Assembly (NCBI GenBank): GCA_964569795.1
Contig: CAZMVB010000012.1
Coordinates: 58,439-122,438, forward strand
DNA: 64,000 nucleotides
DNA from: JAHJDS01 sp964569795
GTDB taxonomy: Bacteria; Desulfobacterota; Desulfarculia; Desulfarculales; JAHJDS01
Direction of reading: 5' to 3'
Each line of letters opens with the position of its first letter. The first letter of the stretch is position 1. Of this stretch, positions 17,309 through 28,690 are shown in pieces. The notes under the pieces are model-generated. The model had not been told where the DNA came from. It searched no databases and saw only the letters and a program-made list of their open reading frames with translations. Position numbers and translations under genes: made by a program.

Positions 17309-18007
17309 CTATTTCTTACCCTTCTTGGCCGCCGGTTTCTTCTTGGCGGGGGCCTTCTTGGCCGGGGCCTTTTTGGCGACCGGTTTCTTCGCCGGCTTCT
17401 TCTTGGCCAGCTTGGCCGCGGCCTTCTTCTTTTCGGCCAGGGCCTCGGGTGACCGGTCGTACATCTCCCAGTAGATGTCCAGGATGGAGTTGGTCGCCTC
17501 GCGGCCCTTGCGGAAGCGGGCGATGACCTTGTCGCCGATCTGGGGTTTGCCCTTGGCCAGGTACCCCTTGAAGATGGTGGCCATGGGGTAGCCGTCGATC
17601 TCGACGTCGATCTGCCAGTAGGGGGTTTTCAGCTCGATGCCCACGCCGGCGTAATCGACCAGGGTATAGGAATAGATCTTGCCAATGACCGGCTGCCTCA
17701 ACTCCCGCCAGCGCATCCGGCTGTAGCAGTCAGGGCAGTGGGCCCGGGGCGGCAGCCAGAACCGGTTTTCCTCGCATTCCTTGTTGGGGCAAAAGGTGGC
17801 CATGAGCTTGCCCTGGCCGAGGCCGGCGAAGAAGGGGCTCAGCAGGCCGTAGGTGTGGTGATGGGTCAGGGACCGGGGCCACTGGACGACCATGCCCGGT
17901 TTCAGTTTTTCCAGTTTGTACTTGGTGCCTTGAAACGTCGCCGTCTGGGACCGTTCGTAGGCCTGTTTCTTGGGGGCGACTTTTTTCCTGGTTGCTTTCT
18001 TGGCCAT
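17309..18007 (-). CDS. Zn-ribbon OB-fold (DUF35) protein with Lys/Ala-rich tail
   Basis: A 232-residue partner of the thiolase encoded just upstream. The rubredoxin-like zinc ribbon is CPNKEC...CPDC (~73-94) and is followed by the OB-fold (GKIYSYTLVDYAGVG, then PQIGDKVIARFR). DUF35 proteins such as BbsA, ChsH2 and the archaeal HMG-CoA synthase partner bridge CoA-ester enzymes and help channel acyl-CoA. Here both ends carry unusual basic extensions: MAKKATRKKVAPKK at the start and ~40 residues of Lys/Ala/Pro repeats (AKKAPAKKAPAKKKPAAKKG) at the end, like histone H1 or Hc1 tails. These are not part of the fold and suggest binding to a polyanion such as nucleic acid or polyphosphate. It is 12 bp downstream of the thiolase gene, with a clear terminator after it. 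Confidence 0.9.
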   Translation of the reverse strand: MAKKATRKKVAPKKQAYERSQTATFQGTKYKLEKLKPGMVVQWPRSLTHHHTYGLLSPFFAGLGQGKLMATFCPNKECEENRFWLPPRAHCPDCYSRMRWRELRQPVIGKIYSYTLVDYAGVGIELKTPYWQIDVEIDGYPMATIFKGYLAKGKPQIGDKVIARFRKGREATNSILDIYWEMYDRSPEALAEKKKAAAKLAKKKPAKKPVAKKAPAKKAPAKKKPAAKKGKK

Positions 18008-18019
18008 GGCTCCCTCCTC

Positions 18020-19387
18020 CTAAAATGCCTTGCTCAGGATGCCGACGGTCACGTGGGAGCCGACGCCGGCGTGAGAAACCCACAGGGCCTTCTTGGCGTT
18101 TGGTATCTGCAGGCTCTTCCAGTTCTTGGGCTTGCGCTTGCCCCACTTGCTCCAGATCTTGGGATCGCCGTGGAACTGGTCGTACTTGCCCTGGATCTGC
18201 CACAGGCACTCGGCGGCCTGGAAGATGCCGGTGGCCCCCACGGCGTGCATCGTGCCCAACAGGCCCCCCGAGACGTTGGACGGGCACTTGCCGCCGAAGT
18301 AGGCGTCACCGCTCTCGATGTAGTCCGGCTCCTGGCCGTAGGGCCGCAGCCCGATGTCGCCGTAGGTCTGGATGTCGCTGATGGTGAAGGCGTCGTGGAG
18401 TTCCACCAGGTCCAGTTCATCGAGCGGGTCCTTGATGCCGGCCATGCGGTAGGCCAGGTAGGCGGCGAACCGGGCGGCCATGAACGACTCGAAGCCGGGC
18501 CACCGTCCGGACTCGGCCAGGAGCTTGTCATACATGCCCGGCTCCTCGTTGGGCAGAAGCGGGATGTCCATGGGCCGCCGGTCGGCGACGCGCAGGGTGT
18601 GGGTGCCGCCGGCGATGTGCAGCTCGACGGGTTTGTCGGTCAACTGCTTGGCCAGCCTCTCCGAGCAGAGCAGGACGCAGGCCGAGCCGACGCTCATGGC
18701 GCAGCACTCCAGGAAGCGCAGGGGATAGGCGCTCATGGGCGAGTTGAGCACCTCCTTGACGGTGTGGTGGCCCGGTTGCTGGGCGTAGGGGCTGCTCATG
18801 GCGTAGCCGCGGTTCTTGACGGCCACCTTGGCCCGGGTCTCCTCGGACAGGTTGTAGGCCCAGGAGAAGCGGTTGGCCATGGGCGCGTAATAGGACGAGT
18901 AGATCCGGCCCATCCGGGTCTCGAAGTCCTTGCAGGCCGCGGTCGAGATGTAGAAATTGCCCGTCCGGGTATCGACCTCGTCCATCCGCTCCCAGCCGGC
19001 CACCAGGACGCAGTCGGCGTAACCCGAGGCGATGGCCTGGGCCCCGACCAGGACGGCCGAGCCGCCGGTCGCCCCGCCGGTCTTGATGCCCACGTTGAAC
19101 ATGGGGTCCAGGCCCAGGTAGTCGTGGACCTTGGCCTCGCACAGGAGCTGGTCCTGGAAGTGATCCGCGAATTCACCGTAGGTGCAGAAGGTTATCAGGT
19201 CGCGGATCTCCTGGGGGCTCTTCTTCAGGTCATTGTTCTCCAGGAGCTGCTTGACCCCCTCCATGACCAGTTCTTCCAGTTTGTACTCGGGGAAAAATTT
19301 TCTGTAGGCGGTCGTTCCCCCGGCGACCATGTACACCTTACGGGACCACTTGGGTATTCGTAGGTTGCCTTTGCCGAATTTGATCAT
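18020..19387 (-). CDS. Thiolase family protein (BbsB/SCP2-thiolase-like)
   Basis: A 455-residue thiolase-fold enzyme. ATG 19387 is chosen over the longer frame because AAGGAGG lies just before it. Visible motifs are GIKTGGATGGSAVLVGAQAI around residues 100-119, ECCAMSVGSACVLL around 227-240, ELHDAFTISDI (~322-332, the HDAF motif of SCP2-type thiolases) and GGLLGTMHAVGATG (~356-369). This type works with a DUF35 partner, here the next gene. Together they would cleave or form 3-oxoacyl-CoA, as in BbsAB of anaerobic toluene degradation or archaeal acetoacetyl-CoA thiolase. Length slightly exceeds the usual ~390-400 residues because of a longer N-terminus. The natural substrate cannot be told from sequence alone. 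Confidence 0.9.
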   Translation of the reverse strand: MIKFGKGNLRIPKWSRKVYMVAGGTTAYRKFFPEYKLEELVMEGVKQLLENNDLKKSPQEIRDLITFCTYGEFADHFQDQLLCEAKVHDYLGLDPMFNVGIKTGGATGGSAVLVGAQAIASGYADCVLVAGWERMDEVDTRTGNFYISTAACKDFETRMGRIYSSYYAPMANRFSWAYNLSEETRAKVAVKNRGYAMSSPYAQQPGHHTVKEVLNSPMSAYPLRFLECCAMSVGSACVLLCSERLAKQLTDKPVELHIAGGTHTLRVADRRPMDIPLLPNEEPGMYDKLLAESGRWPGFESFMAARFAAYLAYRMAGIKDPLDELDLVELHDAFTISDIQTYGDIGLRPYGQEPDYIESGDAYFGGKCPSNVSGGLLGTMHAVGATGIFQAAECLWQIQGKYDQFHGDPKIWSKWGKRKPKNWKSLQIPNAKKALWVSHAGVGSHVTVGILSKAF

Positions 19388-19621
19388 ACAATACCTCCTT
19401 GAACCGTGCGGGTCGGGCGATGTCTCCCGTTTTGCTAGCACAACCGGCCGCAAAAGGCAAACGGGTTCATAAAATACCGGAGAAGAATCAGGGGCCGGGC
19501 AGGCCCCGGCCGGTGGGGCGGGTATCCGCGGCCGGACGTCCGTAGCGTTTGGTCATCGAGCCGTGACTTTTCGGTCCAGGCGATTAATTTTTACTTGCCG
19601 GACCTGGGGGAATGACGTGGG

Positions 19622-22600
19622 TCACTTCTGGTCGTCCAGGACCTCCCGGACCTTTTTGAGCATCTCGGTCAGGCGGTAGGGCTTGGGGATGAATCCGGCC
19701 GCGCCGGTCTCGAGGATGCCCTTGATCAGGCCGTCGTCCGAGTAGCCGCTGGCCACCAGGACCTTGACCTCGGGGTCGAGCTGGCGCAGGGCCTCGAGAC
19801 AGCGCCGGCCGCCCATGCCGGGCATGCCCAGATCCAGGAGCACCAGGTCTATCTCGCCGCCCTGATCTGCGTACACCTCCAGGGCCCGCTCGCCGGTGTC
19901 GGCCGTCAGGATCGAAAAACCTCGACCCGACAGGAAGCTGCCGGCCACGTCCAGGATGGACCGCTCGTCGTCCACCAGCAGGATGGTCTCGTCGCCCCGG
20001 GGCAGGGAGTCCGGGGCCTGATCCGCGGCGGCGGTCGGGGCCGCCTCGACCCGGGCGGCGGGCCAGTACAGATCAAAGGTCGTGCCCCGGCCGGGTTGGC
20101 TCCGGCAGGTGATCATCCCGCCGTGAGTCTTGACGATGCCGTAAACCATGGCCAGACCCAGTCCGGTACCCTTGCCCACCTCCTTGGTGGTGAAGAACGG
20201 ATCGAAGATCTGGGCCAGGGCCTTCTCGTCCATGCCCTGGCCGGTGTCGGACACGGTCAGCAGGACGTAGTCCCCGGGGCCGGCCTCGGGGACCTCCGCG
20301 AGTTCTTCGGGGGACAGGTTGCGGGTCGTAAAGACCAGCCGTCCGCCCTCGGGCATGGCGTCCCGGGCGTTGGTCCCCAGGTTCAGCAGGACCTGTTCCA
20401 GCTGGTTGGCGTCGGCGTTGATCGGTCGCAGGTCCTCGCCCAGGCGGGTCTCGATGGTGATCATCTTGGGCATGGTGTGCCTCAGGATCTCGACGGCGTG
20501 GCCGATCCGGTGGTTGAGGTCCACCGGCCTGAGTTCGGTCTCGACCTTGCGGCTGAAGGTCAACAGCCGCCTGACCAGTTCCGAGGCCCGCTGGACCGCC
20601 CCCTCGATCTCGGCCAGGTAGTGCCGGTCCCCGCCCGCGGCCGGGGCCTGGTCCGTCATCAACTGGACGTACCCGCCGATGGCCTGGAGGATATTGTTGA
20701 AATCGTGGGCCACCCCGCCGGCCAGGGTGCCCACGGCCTCCATCTTCTGGGCCTGGCGGAGCTGCTCCTCCATGCGCTTGGTCTGGGTGACGTCCCTCAG
20801 GATGACGACGATCCCGGCCGGATCGCCCTCGGTGTCGTAATAGCGGGACGAACTGAGGACGATGTCCAGGACATCACCCGATTTGGTGACCCGCTTGGTG
20901 TCGAAGGCGGACACGGGTTCGCCGGCCAGGACCCGCTCGATGGTGTCCAGGGTCCGCGAGGCCTCCGACTGGGGGACAAAGGGTGTTTTCCGGCCCCTCA
21001 ACTCGTCGAGGCTGAAGCCGAAGATCCGGGTGAAGGCCGGGTTGACGTAGGACACCTCGCCGTTCAGGTTGTAGATGGCCACGGCGTCGGGCGTCGAGTG
21101 CAGCAGCGACTCGTAGAGCTGCTCCCGGGCCGAAGACTCCTGGTACAGCTCCCGGTAGCGTTCCTCGGATTGTCTCAGGGCCTCCTCGGCCCGCAGCCGT
21201 TCGGCCGTGTCCAGGGACAGGGACAGGTTGGTGCTCAAGACCTGGCCCAGCGAGGTGTAGAGGATCTTGCCCACTTCGCTGAACCTGGTCTTGGCCCCGA
21301 GGGCGATGTTGAGCGTTCCCAAAAGGTGGTCGCCCCGCATGAGGGGGATGACCGCCAGGGACGCCAGACCTTCCTGCCGGGCGGCCGGCAGGGCCTGGGC
21401 GTCCAGGGCGTAGTCCTCGATGAACATCGCCTGGCGGTCCCGGGCCGCCGTCCCGGTCACGCCCTCGCCCAGTTCGAGTTCGCTCACCTGGCGGGCGAAA
21501 TCATCGCTCAAGCCCCGCCAGCCCTTGAAGATCAGCCGGCGGCGGTCCTGGTCCCAGAGGTAAAGGCCGACCCAGACCACTTCGGTGAACTTGACCACCT
21601 CGTCCAGGGCGACCTGGATCACCCCGTCCAGGGCCAGGGGCCGGCTGGCCATGAGCGACAGGGCGTAAAAGGTGTTCAGTTGCTCGTAACCGCGTTTGAG
21701 GGCCTCCTCGGCCCGCTTGCGCGAGGTGATGTCGTGGACCCAGACCTGGATGCCCGGTTCGCCCTCGACCAGGATCGGCCGGGCGCTGATCTCGCCGTCG
21801 AACGAGGTTCCGTCCCGCCGGAGGAGCTTGACGTCGTAGCGTGACAGGATGTCCTCGCCGCGCAATCGGGCCTGGGCCCGACTCCGGGTCAGGTCATGGT
21901 AGTCGGGGTGATAGACCCGCCAGTGCTCCTGGCCGATCAGGTCGTCATTGTCATAGCCCAGCATCTGGTTCAGGCGGCGGTTGACAAAGACGATCCGTTC
22001 CCCTTTCTGGACGAAGATGCCGTCGAAACTGTCCTCGACCAGGGAGCGCCACTGTTCCTGGAGACCCTCGCGGGCCTCGAGCATCTGGTTGATGGCCCGC
22101 CCCAGGGCGGCGACCTCGTCTTTCCCATCGACCTGGACCCGGGCCGAGAGATCGCCCTCGGCCCCCAGGTGCCGGACCCAGTGGCTCAATCGGCTGACCG
22201 GGCCGACCACGATCCGGTCGAACAGAAACAGGACGATCAGGCACATCAGGCCCCCGACGGTCACCAGAAAGACCACCACGTACAGCACCGTCCGGAGGCC
22301 CTGTCGCCACAGGGTCCGCGGCTGGATGACCTCCAGGATCGCGGCCGGAGCGCCTCGCAGGTCGTCGAGCCGGACGTAGCCGGCGATGCGGGACTCATTC
22401 AGCCTCTGGAGGTGAATGCTCCCTCCCGGGCCCAGGCGGGCCGCGCGCTTCCGCGCCTCGGCCGGGGCCGAGGGGCCGCCCAGGGGGATCAGGCGGATGG
22501 ACGTCAGGGACAGCCTGGCCAGACGCCTGACCAGGGAGGCGTCCAGAAAACGGCCCATGATCAACGCCCCCCGGGCCGGACCCCGATCCTCGCTGGTCAC

Positions 22601-23107
22601 GATCGGCAGGGAGACCACCAGCATCAGCCCCTTCTCCAGCTTGACCAGGCCCTGAATCCCCTGCCGGGGCGACCGGGGCGAGGCCAGGGAGGCCGAACCG
22701 GTCAGGTAGGGGGTCAGTTCCCGGGGGAGCGGGACCCGCTTTTTGGCCCGTCGGTCATAGGCCCCGCCGAAGATCATCCGCCCCCGGGTGTCCAGGATCA
22801 TCAGCAGATCGACCTTGAGGTCCTTGAAGGTGCCGTCCACCAGGTTGGACTTGATGAAGGCCGGACTTCGGGTCTTGACGAAGTTGTAGGTGTCGTCCCA
22901 GGCCGACCACTCCCGGGCCTCGGTCGCAAGCGATGTCCGCTCCTCGGCCAGGACGTTCAGGACGCGCTGAACGCCCTTTTTGATCTGAACGCTCTCGATT
23001 CGTAGAAAGCTGGGGAGGAGAATCACCTCGGCGGACAAATAGACGACCACAATCAGGCCGGCCACGGTCAGGGCGATCACGCCGAGGGCCTTGCGTCGAA
23101 TGGTCAT
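19622..23107 (-). CDS. CHASE4-PAS-GAF-PAS hybrid sensor histidine kinase
   Basis: A 1161-residue membrane sensor. TM1 is ~12-33, then a periplasmic CHASE4 domain with the signature WSAWDDTYNFV (~67-77). TM2 is ~276-300, followed by HAMP (~305-355). Cytoplasmic domains then are PAS (~360-465), GAF (~485-640), PAS (~665-790), HisKA with phospho-acceptor His at ~800 in GGVAHDFNNILQ, HATPase with DTGQGMDEKALAQIFDPFF and GTGLGLAMVYG, and a receiver (~1040-1158) with phospho-Asp in LVLLDLGMPGMGG. The ligand is unknown. The kinase has no DNA-binding partner next to it, so phosphate probably passes on through a distant regulator. It shares its kinase/receiver layout with the 60384 gene. A leader hairpin (23135-23152) precedes it. 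Confidence 0.93.
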   Translation of the reverse strand: MTIRRKALGVIALTVAGLIVVVYLSAEVILLPSFLRIESVQIKKGVQRVLNVLAEERTSLATEAREWSAWDDTYNFVKTRSPAFIKSNLVDGTFKDLKVDLLMILDTRGRMIFGGAYDRRAKKRVPLPRELTPYLTGSASLASPRSPRQGIQGLVKLEKGLMLVVSLPIVTSEDRGPARGALIMGRFLDASLVRRLARLSLTSIRLIPLGGPSAPAEARKRAARLGPGGSIHLQRLNESRIAGYVRLDDLRGAPAAILEVIQPRTLWRQGLRTVLYVVVFLVTVGGLMCLIVLFLFDRIVVGPVSRLSHWVRHLGAEGDLSARVQVDGKDEVAALGRAINQMLEAREGLQEQWRSLVEDSFDGIFVQKGERIVFVNRRLNQMLGYDNDDLIGQEHWRVYHPDYHDLTRSRAQARLRGEDILSRYDVKLLRRDGTSFDGEISARPILVEGEPGIQVWVHDITSRKRAEEALKRGYEQLNTFYALSLMASRPLALDGVIQVALDEVVKFTEVVWVGLYLWDQDRRRLIFKGWRGLSDDFARQVSELELGEGVTGTAARDRQAMFIEDYALDAQALPAARQEGLASLAVIPLMRGDHLLGTLNIALGAKTRFSEVGKILYTSLGQVLSTNLSLSLDTAERLRAEEALRQSEERYRELYQESSAREQLYESLLHSTPDAVAIYNLNGEVSYVNPAFTRIFGFSLDELRGRKTPFVPQSEASRTLDTIERVLAGEPVSAFDTKRVTKSGDVLDIVLSSSRYYDTEGDPAGIVVILRDVTQTKRMEEQLRQAQKMEAVGTLAGGVAHDFNNILQAIGGYVQLMTDQAPAAGGDRHYLAEIEGAVQRASELVRRLLTFSRKVETELRPVDLNHRIGHAVEILRHTMPKMITIETRLGEDLRPINADANQLEQVLLNLGTNARDAMPEGGRLVFTTRNLSPEELAEVPEAGPGDYVLLTVSDTGQGMDEKALAQIFDPFFTTKEVGKGTGLGLAMVYGIVKTHGGMITCRSQPGRGTTFDLYWPAARVEAAPTAAADQAPDSLPRGDETILLVDDERSILDVAGSFLSGRGFSILTADTGERALEVYADQGGEIDLVLLDLGMPGMGGRRCLEALRQLDPEVKVLVASGYSDDGLIKGILETGAAGFIPKPYRLTEMLKKVREVLDDQK

Positions 23108-23425
23108 GGCCTGTTGTCACCACCTCTGTGGGTTAGGACCGCTACCGGTCCTGATGCGACCTAGCGTAAAATATTACCACTTCCCAAGAGGCCGGGCCAC
23201 GACGATTCCAGGTCGTCGTGTCTCCGCGACATGCCCCCTTGGGGCCATGTCGGCCGCGACCGGTCAAGAGTTCCCTTGGTCTTGTTGAAATGAGACATCA
23301 TAACCTCAAACCGGAGCGGCGATCAACTCCGGACCGAAAAGGATGGCAAGGGTTTGCGCCGCCCGTCCGGTTTCGGCGATAATTATTTTAATAAGGGCAC
23401 ATCCAGAGCCCGAGCGGGGGACGAA
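23108..23425. other. Divergent intergenic region with several hairpins
   Basis: It lies between the kinase gene (minus) and the ankyrin gene (plus). Three perfect short dyads are visible: AGGACCG/CGGTCCT (23135-23152), ACGACG/CGTCGT near 23200-23220, and GACATG...CATGTC with an inner CCCC/GGGG stem at ~23229-23252. No confident promoter boxes were found. Confidence 0.4.
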
Positions 23426-24052
23426 TTGACCAGATTGATCGCCGTCCTGGCCGGGGCCTTGTTTTTGGCCGGCTGTCTGCCCGGGGAACCGCCCGTCCAC
23501 CAGGCGGCCCGGCGCGGTGACGCCTCGGCCCTGGCGGCCATGCTCCGGGCCCGGCCGGGCCTGGTCAACGCCTACGACGTCGAGGGGGACACGCCCCTGC
23601 ATCTGGCGGTCATTGCCGGGCGGGAGCCCGCGGTCCGGGTCCTGCTGGCCTCGGGGGCCGATCCCAACCTGCGCCGCCGCTGGACGACCATGGAACTGGT
23701 CGGGGTCCCGCCCTACCGGGTCCTGGGTTACGGCCGGACCGAGGTTTTGGCCCCGGTTCCGGTCAAAGACGGCGAGACGGCCCTGCACCTGGCCGCCCAG
23801 TACGGCCGGGCGCGGTTCGCCTGGCTGCTGCTGCGCCGGGGGGCCCGGGTCGATTTGCTCGATCACAGCGGCTGGACGCCCCTGCACTGGGCCGCGGCCG
23901 GGGGTTATGTTTACATCGCCCGGCTGCTGCTGAGTTACGGGGCGGCGATTAACGCCCGGACCTATCTGAGAGAAACCCCCCTGGCCCTGGCCCTTGACAA
24001 AAAACGGACGGACATGGTCCGCCTGCTCAAGGCCCATGGCGGGACCTTGTGA
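23426..24052 (+). CDS. Ankyrin-repeat lipoprotein
   Basis: About 208 residues if started at TTG 23426, which has GGGGGA four bases upstream. It yields a lipoprotein signal (TRLIAVLAGALFLAGC) with lipobox LAGC, so the protein is probably lipid-anchored in the envelope. Four ankyrin repeats follow: PPVHQAARRGD, GDTPLHLAVIAGR, GETALHLAAQYGR and GWTPLHWAAAGGY, each with the TPLH-type motif and the GADPN-type turn. Ankyrin repeats bind other proteins. A longer frame from TTG 23354 would hide the signal inside the protein. The stop at 24050-24052 follows an incomplete repeat, and the next repeat continues in another frame (see 24053-24245). Confidence 0.8.
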   Translation: MTRLIAVLAGALFLAGCLPGEPPVHQAARRGDASALAAMLRARPGLVNAYDVEGDTPLHLAVIAGREPAVRVLLASGADPNLRRRWTTMELVGVPPYRVLGYGRTEVLAPVPVKDGETALHLAAQYGRARFAWLLLRRGARVDLLDHSGWTPLHWAAAGGYVYIARLLLSYGAAINARTYLRETPLALALDKKRTDMVRLLKAHGGTL

Positions 24053-24245
24053 CCCGGGGCGCGGCCTGACGCCCCGGCACTGGTCCGCGGCCGGCGGCCA
24101 TCTGAAAGTGGTCGAACTCCTGGTCCACCATGTCTCGCCGTGGCTGACCCGGACCTGTCTGGGAAAAACCCCGGCCGACCTGGCCGCAGAAAAGGTCCAC
24201 ACCCGGGTGGTCGAGTACCTGCGCTGGGTGAGCATCCATCTCTAA
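24053..24245 (+). pseudogene. Out-of-frame ankyrin repeat, probable frameshifted tail
   Basis: Immediately after the ankyrin gene stop, another frame reads LTPRHWSAAGGHLKVVELL and then GKTPADLAAEKVHTRVVEYL, a fifth ankyrin repeat very like the fourth (TPLHWAAAGGYVYIARLL...TPLALALDKKRTDMVRLL). It has no start of its own in a sensible place. The simplest reading is a frameshift near 24040-24060 that cut the protein short, or a sequencing/assembly error. The turn region (VHHVSPWLTRT) also departs from the ankyrin consensus. Confidence 0.65.
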
Positions 24246-24417
24246 CGGACGATCGTCGATCGGGGACTGGTGGGCCTGCATCCGCGCCCGGTGATCGTCG
24301 GACGAGGGAAGTGAAAAAAATCTTGACCGAATCCCATCGATAAGCCGGCCGTTGTATCAGCTTGGTCAGTTTTCAAAAAATGTAGGTCTCCCGGACCGCT
24401 TAAGCTATGATTTCAAC

Positions 24418-25806
24418 ATGGAACTCTGGCCCCGATTCAACGCCCTTGCCAGGCACGAAAAATTCGTCCGATCCGGCGCAGCGGTCCTGGTGGCCGTGAG
24501 CGGCGGGCCGGACTCCATGGTCCTGTGTCACCTCCTGCGGCGGCTGGCCGTTACGAAAAACCTGACCTTGACCGCGGCCCACCTGGATCATGGCCTTCGT
24601 CCTGAATCATCCACAGAGGCCACGTGGGTGGCCCGGCAAATGTCCGCCTGGGACGTCCCCTTGTTAAAAGAAAGTGCCGCCATCACCCCCCAGGGTCAGG
24701 GAATCGAGGCCGCGGCCCGGGCCGCCCGCTACGCATTCTTGACAAAAGCCGCGACCGAGGTCGGCGCGGAGACCATCGCCCTGGGCCACACCGCCGACGA
24801 TCAGGCCGAGACCCTGCTGCTGCGCCTGCTGCGGGGCGCGGGCACGCCCGGCCTGGCCGCCATGCGGCCGGTCCGGATTGAAACCCTGGCGGACGGCCGC
24901 CGGCTCCGCTTCATCCGGCCCCTGCTGACTTTCCGCCGGGCGGAGATCCTGGCCTACGCCGCCGAGCACGACGTCCCCTTCCTGGAAGACCCGTCCAACC
25001 AGGACCCGGGCCTGACCCGAAACCGGCTCCGGCTCCAGGTCCTGCCCCTGCTCATTGAAAAATTCAATCCCAACCTGGTCGAAACCCTGACCCGGACGGC
25101 CGAGCTGCTGGCCGCGGACGAGGATTTTCTGTCCGGACTGGCCCAGGACGCCTGGTCAGACCTCATCCGTCACGAGGATGGCGGCCTGATCCTCCCCCGG
25201 GCCGGGTTCGAGGCTTTACAAAAAACCCTGGCCAGCCGGGTGGTCAGGCTGGCCTATGGTTATTTTCGAGGTGATTTTAGACGGTTGAGCCAAAGGCACG
25301 TGGCCGATGTCCTGGCCCTGACCGACCGCGGCGGCCACGGCTATGTCTCTTTGCCCGGCGGGGTCGTGTTCGAGTCCGACGCCCGGGAATTGACCTTTTG
25401 GCCCCGCGTCCCCCGGATCGAGCCGGTTTGGCTTGATATTGACGCTCCGGGGACTTATTTTGTTAACAAGAAAGGCCGACTTACGGTCCGATTGGCGGAC
25501 CGGGAGGTCGGGTTACCCGCCGCGCCGATCGATGCCTGGCTGGACGCCGGGTCAGTGGCGTGGCCCCTTTCGGTCCGGAGTCGCCGTCCGGGTGACGTTT
25601 TTTGTCCTTTGGGCGCCCCGGGCCGGCGCAAGGTTAAGGACTGGCTCATCGACCACCAGGTGCCTCACCGCGTCCGACGCCGAACCTTGATCGTCAGTGA
25701 CGCCCAGGGCCGGGTGATGTGGCTGATCGGCCTGGCCGTGGATCATCGCTTTCGGATAACCGAGACCACCCGTCGGGTCTTACGGCTGCAATATCGAGCG
25801 GTTTAG
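24418..25806 (+). CDS. tilS: tRNA(Ile)-lysidine synthetase TilS
   Basis: A 462-residue enzyme that uses ATP and lysine to convert C34 of the CAU-anticodon tRNA-Ile into lysidine, so that it reads AUA. The PP-loop motif is SGGPDSMVL (27-35), followed by AAHLDHGLR and the GHTADDQAET signature (~125-134). The C-terminal substrate-binding domains include VRSRRPGDVFCPLGAPGRRKVKDWLIDHQVP, typical of TilS_C. ATG 24418 is chosen because it starts just ahead of the PP-loop domain; the frame is open earlier without a better start. It is the first gene of a long co-directional operon and is followed 64 bp later by ftsH, a common pairing in bacteria. Confidence 0.95.
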   Translation: MELWPRFNALARHEKFVRSGAAVLVAVSGGPDSMVLCHLLRRLAVTKNLTLTAAHLDHGLRPESSTEATWVARQMSAWDVPLLKESAAITPQGQGIEAAARAARYAFLTKAATEVGAETIALGHTADDQAETLLLRLLRGAGTPGLAAMRPVRIETLADGRRLRFIRPLLTFRRAEILAYAAEHDVPFLEDPSNQDPGLTRNRLRLQVLPLLIEKFNPNLVETLTRTAELLAADEDFLSGLAQDAWSDLIRHEDGGLILPRAGFEALQKTLASRVVRLAYGYFRGDFRRLSQRHVADVLALTDRGGHGYVSLPGGVVFESDARELTFWPRVPRIEPVWLDIDAPGTYFVNKKGRLTVRLADREVGLPAAPIDAWLDAGSVAWPLSVRSRRPGDVFCPLGAPGRRKVKDWLIDHQVPHRVRRRTLIVSDAQGRVMWLIGLAVDHRFRITETTRRVLRLQYRAV

Positions 25807-25870
25807 TCCGGTTGCCTTCCTTCTGGCGGTGTGATACGTTAAAAAATTGGTAAATCAGGAGGGTTAACCC

Positions 25871-27784
<1,914 letters not shown>

Positions 27785-27850
27785 TGATCCGGTCGTTTCC
27801 CGCCGCTCGAGCGGGCCGTCCGGGAACGTTCCGCCGGAGGGACCAGACCT

Positions 27851-28690
27851 TTGCTGTGGCGCGTGGGTGAACGGGAATTGGATGTCTCGTCCGGCACCCT
27901 GGTGATGGGGGTGCTCAACGTCACTCCGGACTCCTTCTCCGACGGCGGCCGTTTCTTGGAGCCCGGGGCCGCCGTGGCCCAGGGGCGGATCATGGCCGCG
28001 GCCGGGGCGGACATCATCGACGTCGGCGGCGAGTCCACCCGTCCCGGCTCGACGGGCGTTGACGCCCGAACCGAGATGGACCGGGTCCTGCCCGTGATCC
28101 GCCGGCTGGCCGAGTCCACCACCGCCCTGATCTCCATCGACACCCAGAAGGCCGAGGTGGCCGACGCGGCCCTGGCGGCCGGGGCGGTCATCATCAACGA
28201 CGTCTCGGCCCTCAATTCCGACCCGGATCTGCTCGGGGTTGCCCGGGACCGGGGTGCTTCGATTATACTGATGCACATGCAGGGACGACCCCGGGACATG
28301 CAGGCCCACCCGGTTTACGACGACGTCACGGCCGAGGTGGGCGACTTCCTGGTCGAGGCGGTCGGCCGGGCCGTGGCCGGCGGGGTCGATTTCGAGCGTC
28401 TGGCGGTCGATCCGGGCATCGGCTTCGGTAAGACCTTTGAGCACAACCTGACCCTGATCAACCGGCTCGACGAGCTGGCCGCCCTGAACCGGCCACTGGT
28501 GCTCGGGGTCAGCCGCAAGGCCTTTATCGGGGCCGTCACCGGCCGGGAGCCCCTGGAGCGGACGGCGGGCGGTCTGGCCCTGGCCGCCATCGGGGTGATG
28601 AAGGGGGCGGCCGTGATCCGGGCCCACGACGTGGCCCCGACCGTGGACGCGGTCAGGATGGCCGAGGCCGTCAAGCGGGAGCGGGTTTGA
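27851..28690 (+). CDS. folP: Dihydropteroate synthase FolP
   Basis: A 279-residue TIM-barrel enzyme that condenses p-aminobenzoate with 6-hydroxymethyl-7,8-dihydropterin pyrophosphate in folate synthesis. Signatures are GVLNVTPDSFSDGG (~19-32) and DIIDVGGESTRPGS (~56-69), the two pyrophosphate/pterin motifs, with IDTQKAEVADAAL, ASIILMHMQGRP and GVSRKAFIG following. The TTG start at 27851 has GGAGGGA upstream. The stop TGA overlaps the ATG of the next gene (TGATG), so translation of cdaA is probably coupled. The folP-cdaA-cdaR-glmM order is common in several phyla. Confidence 0.97.
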   Translation: MLWRVGERELDVSSGTLVMGVLNVTPDSFSDGGRFLEPGAAVAQGRIMAAAGADIIDVGGESTRPGSTGVDARTEMDRVLPVIRRLAESTTALISIDTQKAEVADAALAAGAVIINDVSALNSDPDLLGVARDRGASIILMHMQGRPRDMQAHPVYDDVTAEVGDFLVEAVGRAVAGGVDFERLAVDPGIGFGKTFEHNLTLINRLDELAALNRPLVLGVSRKAFIGAVTGREPLERTAGGLALAAIGVMKGAAVIRAHDVAPTVDAVRMAEAVKRERV

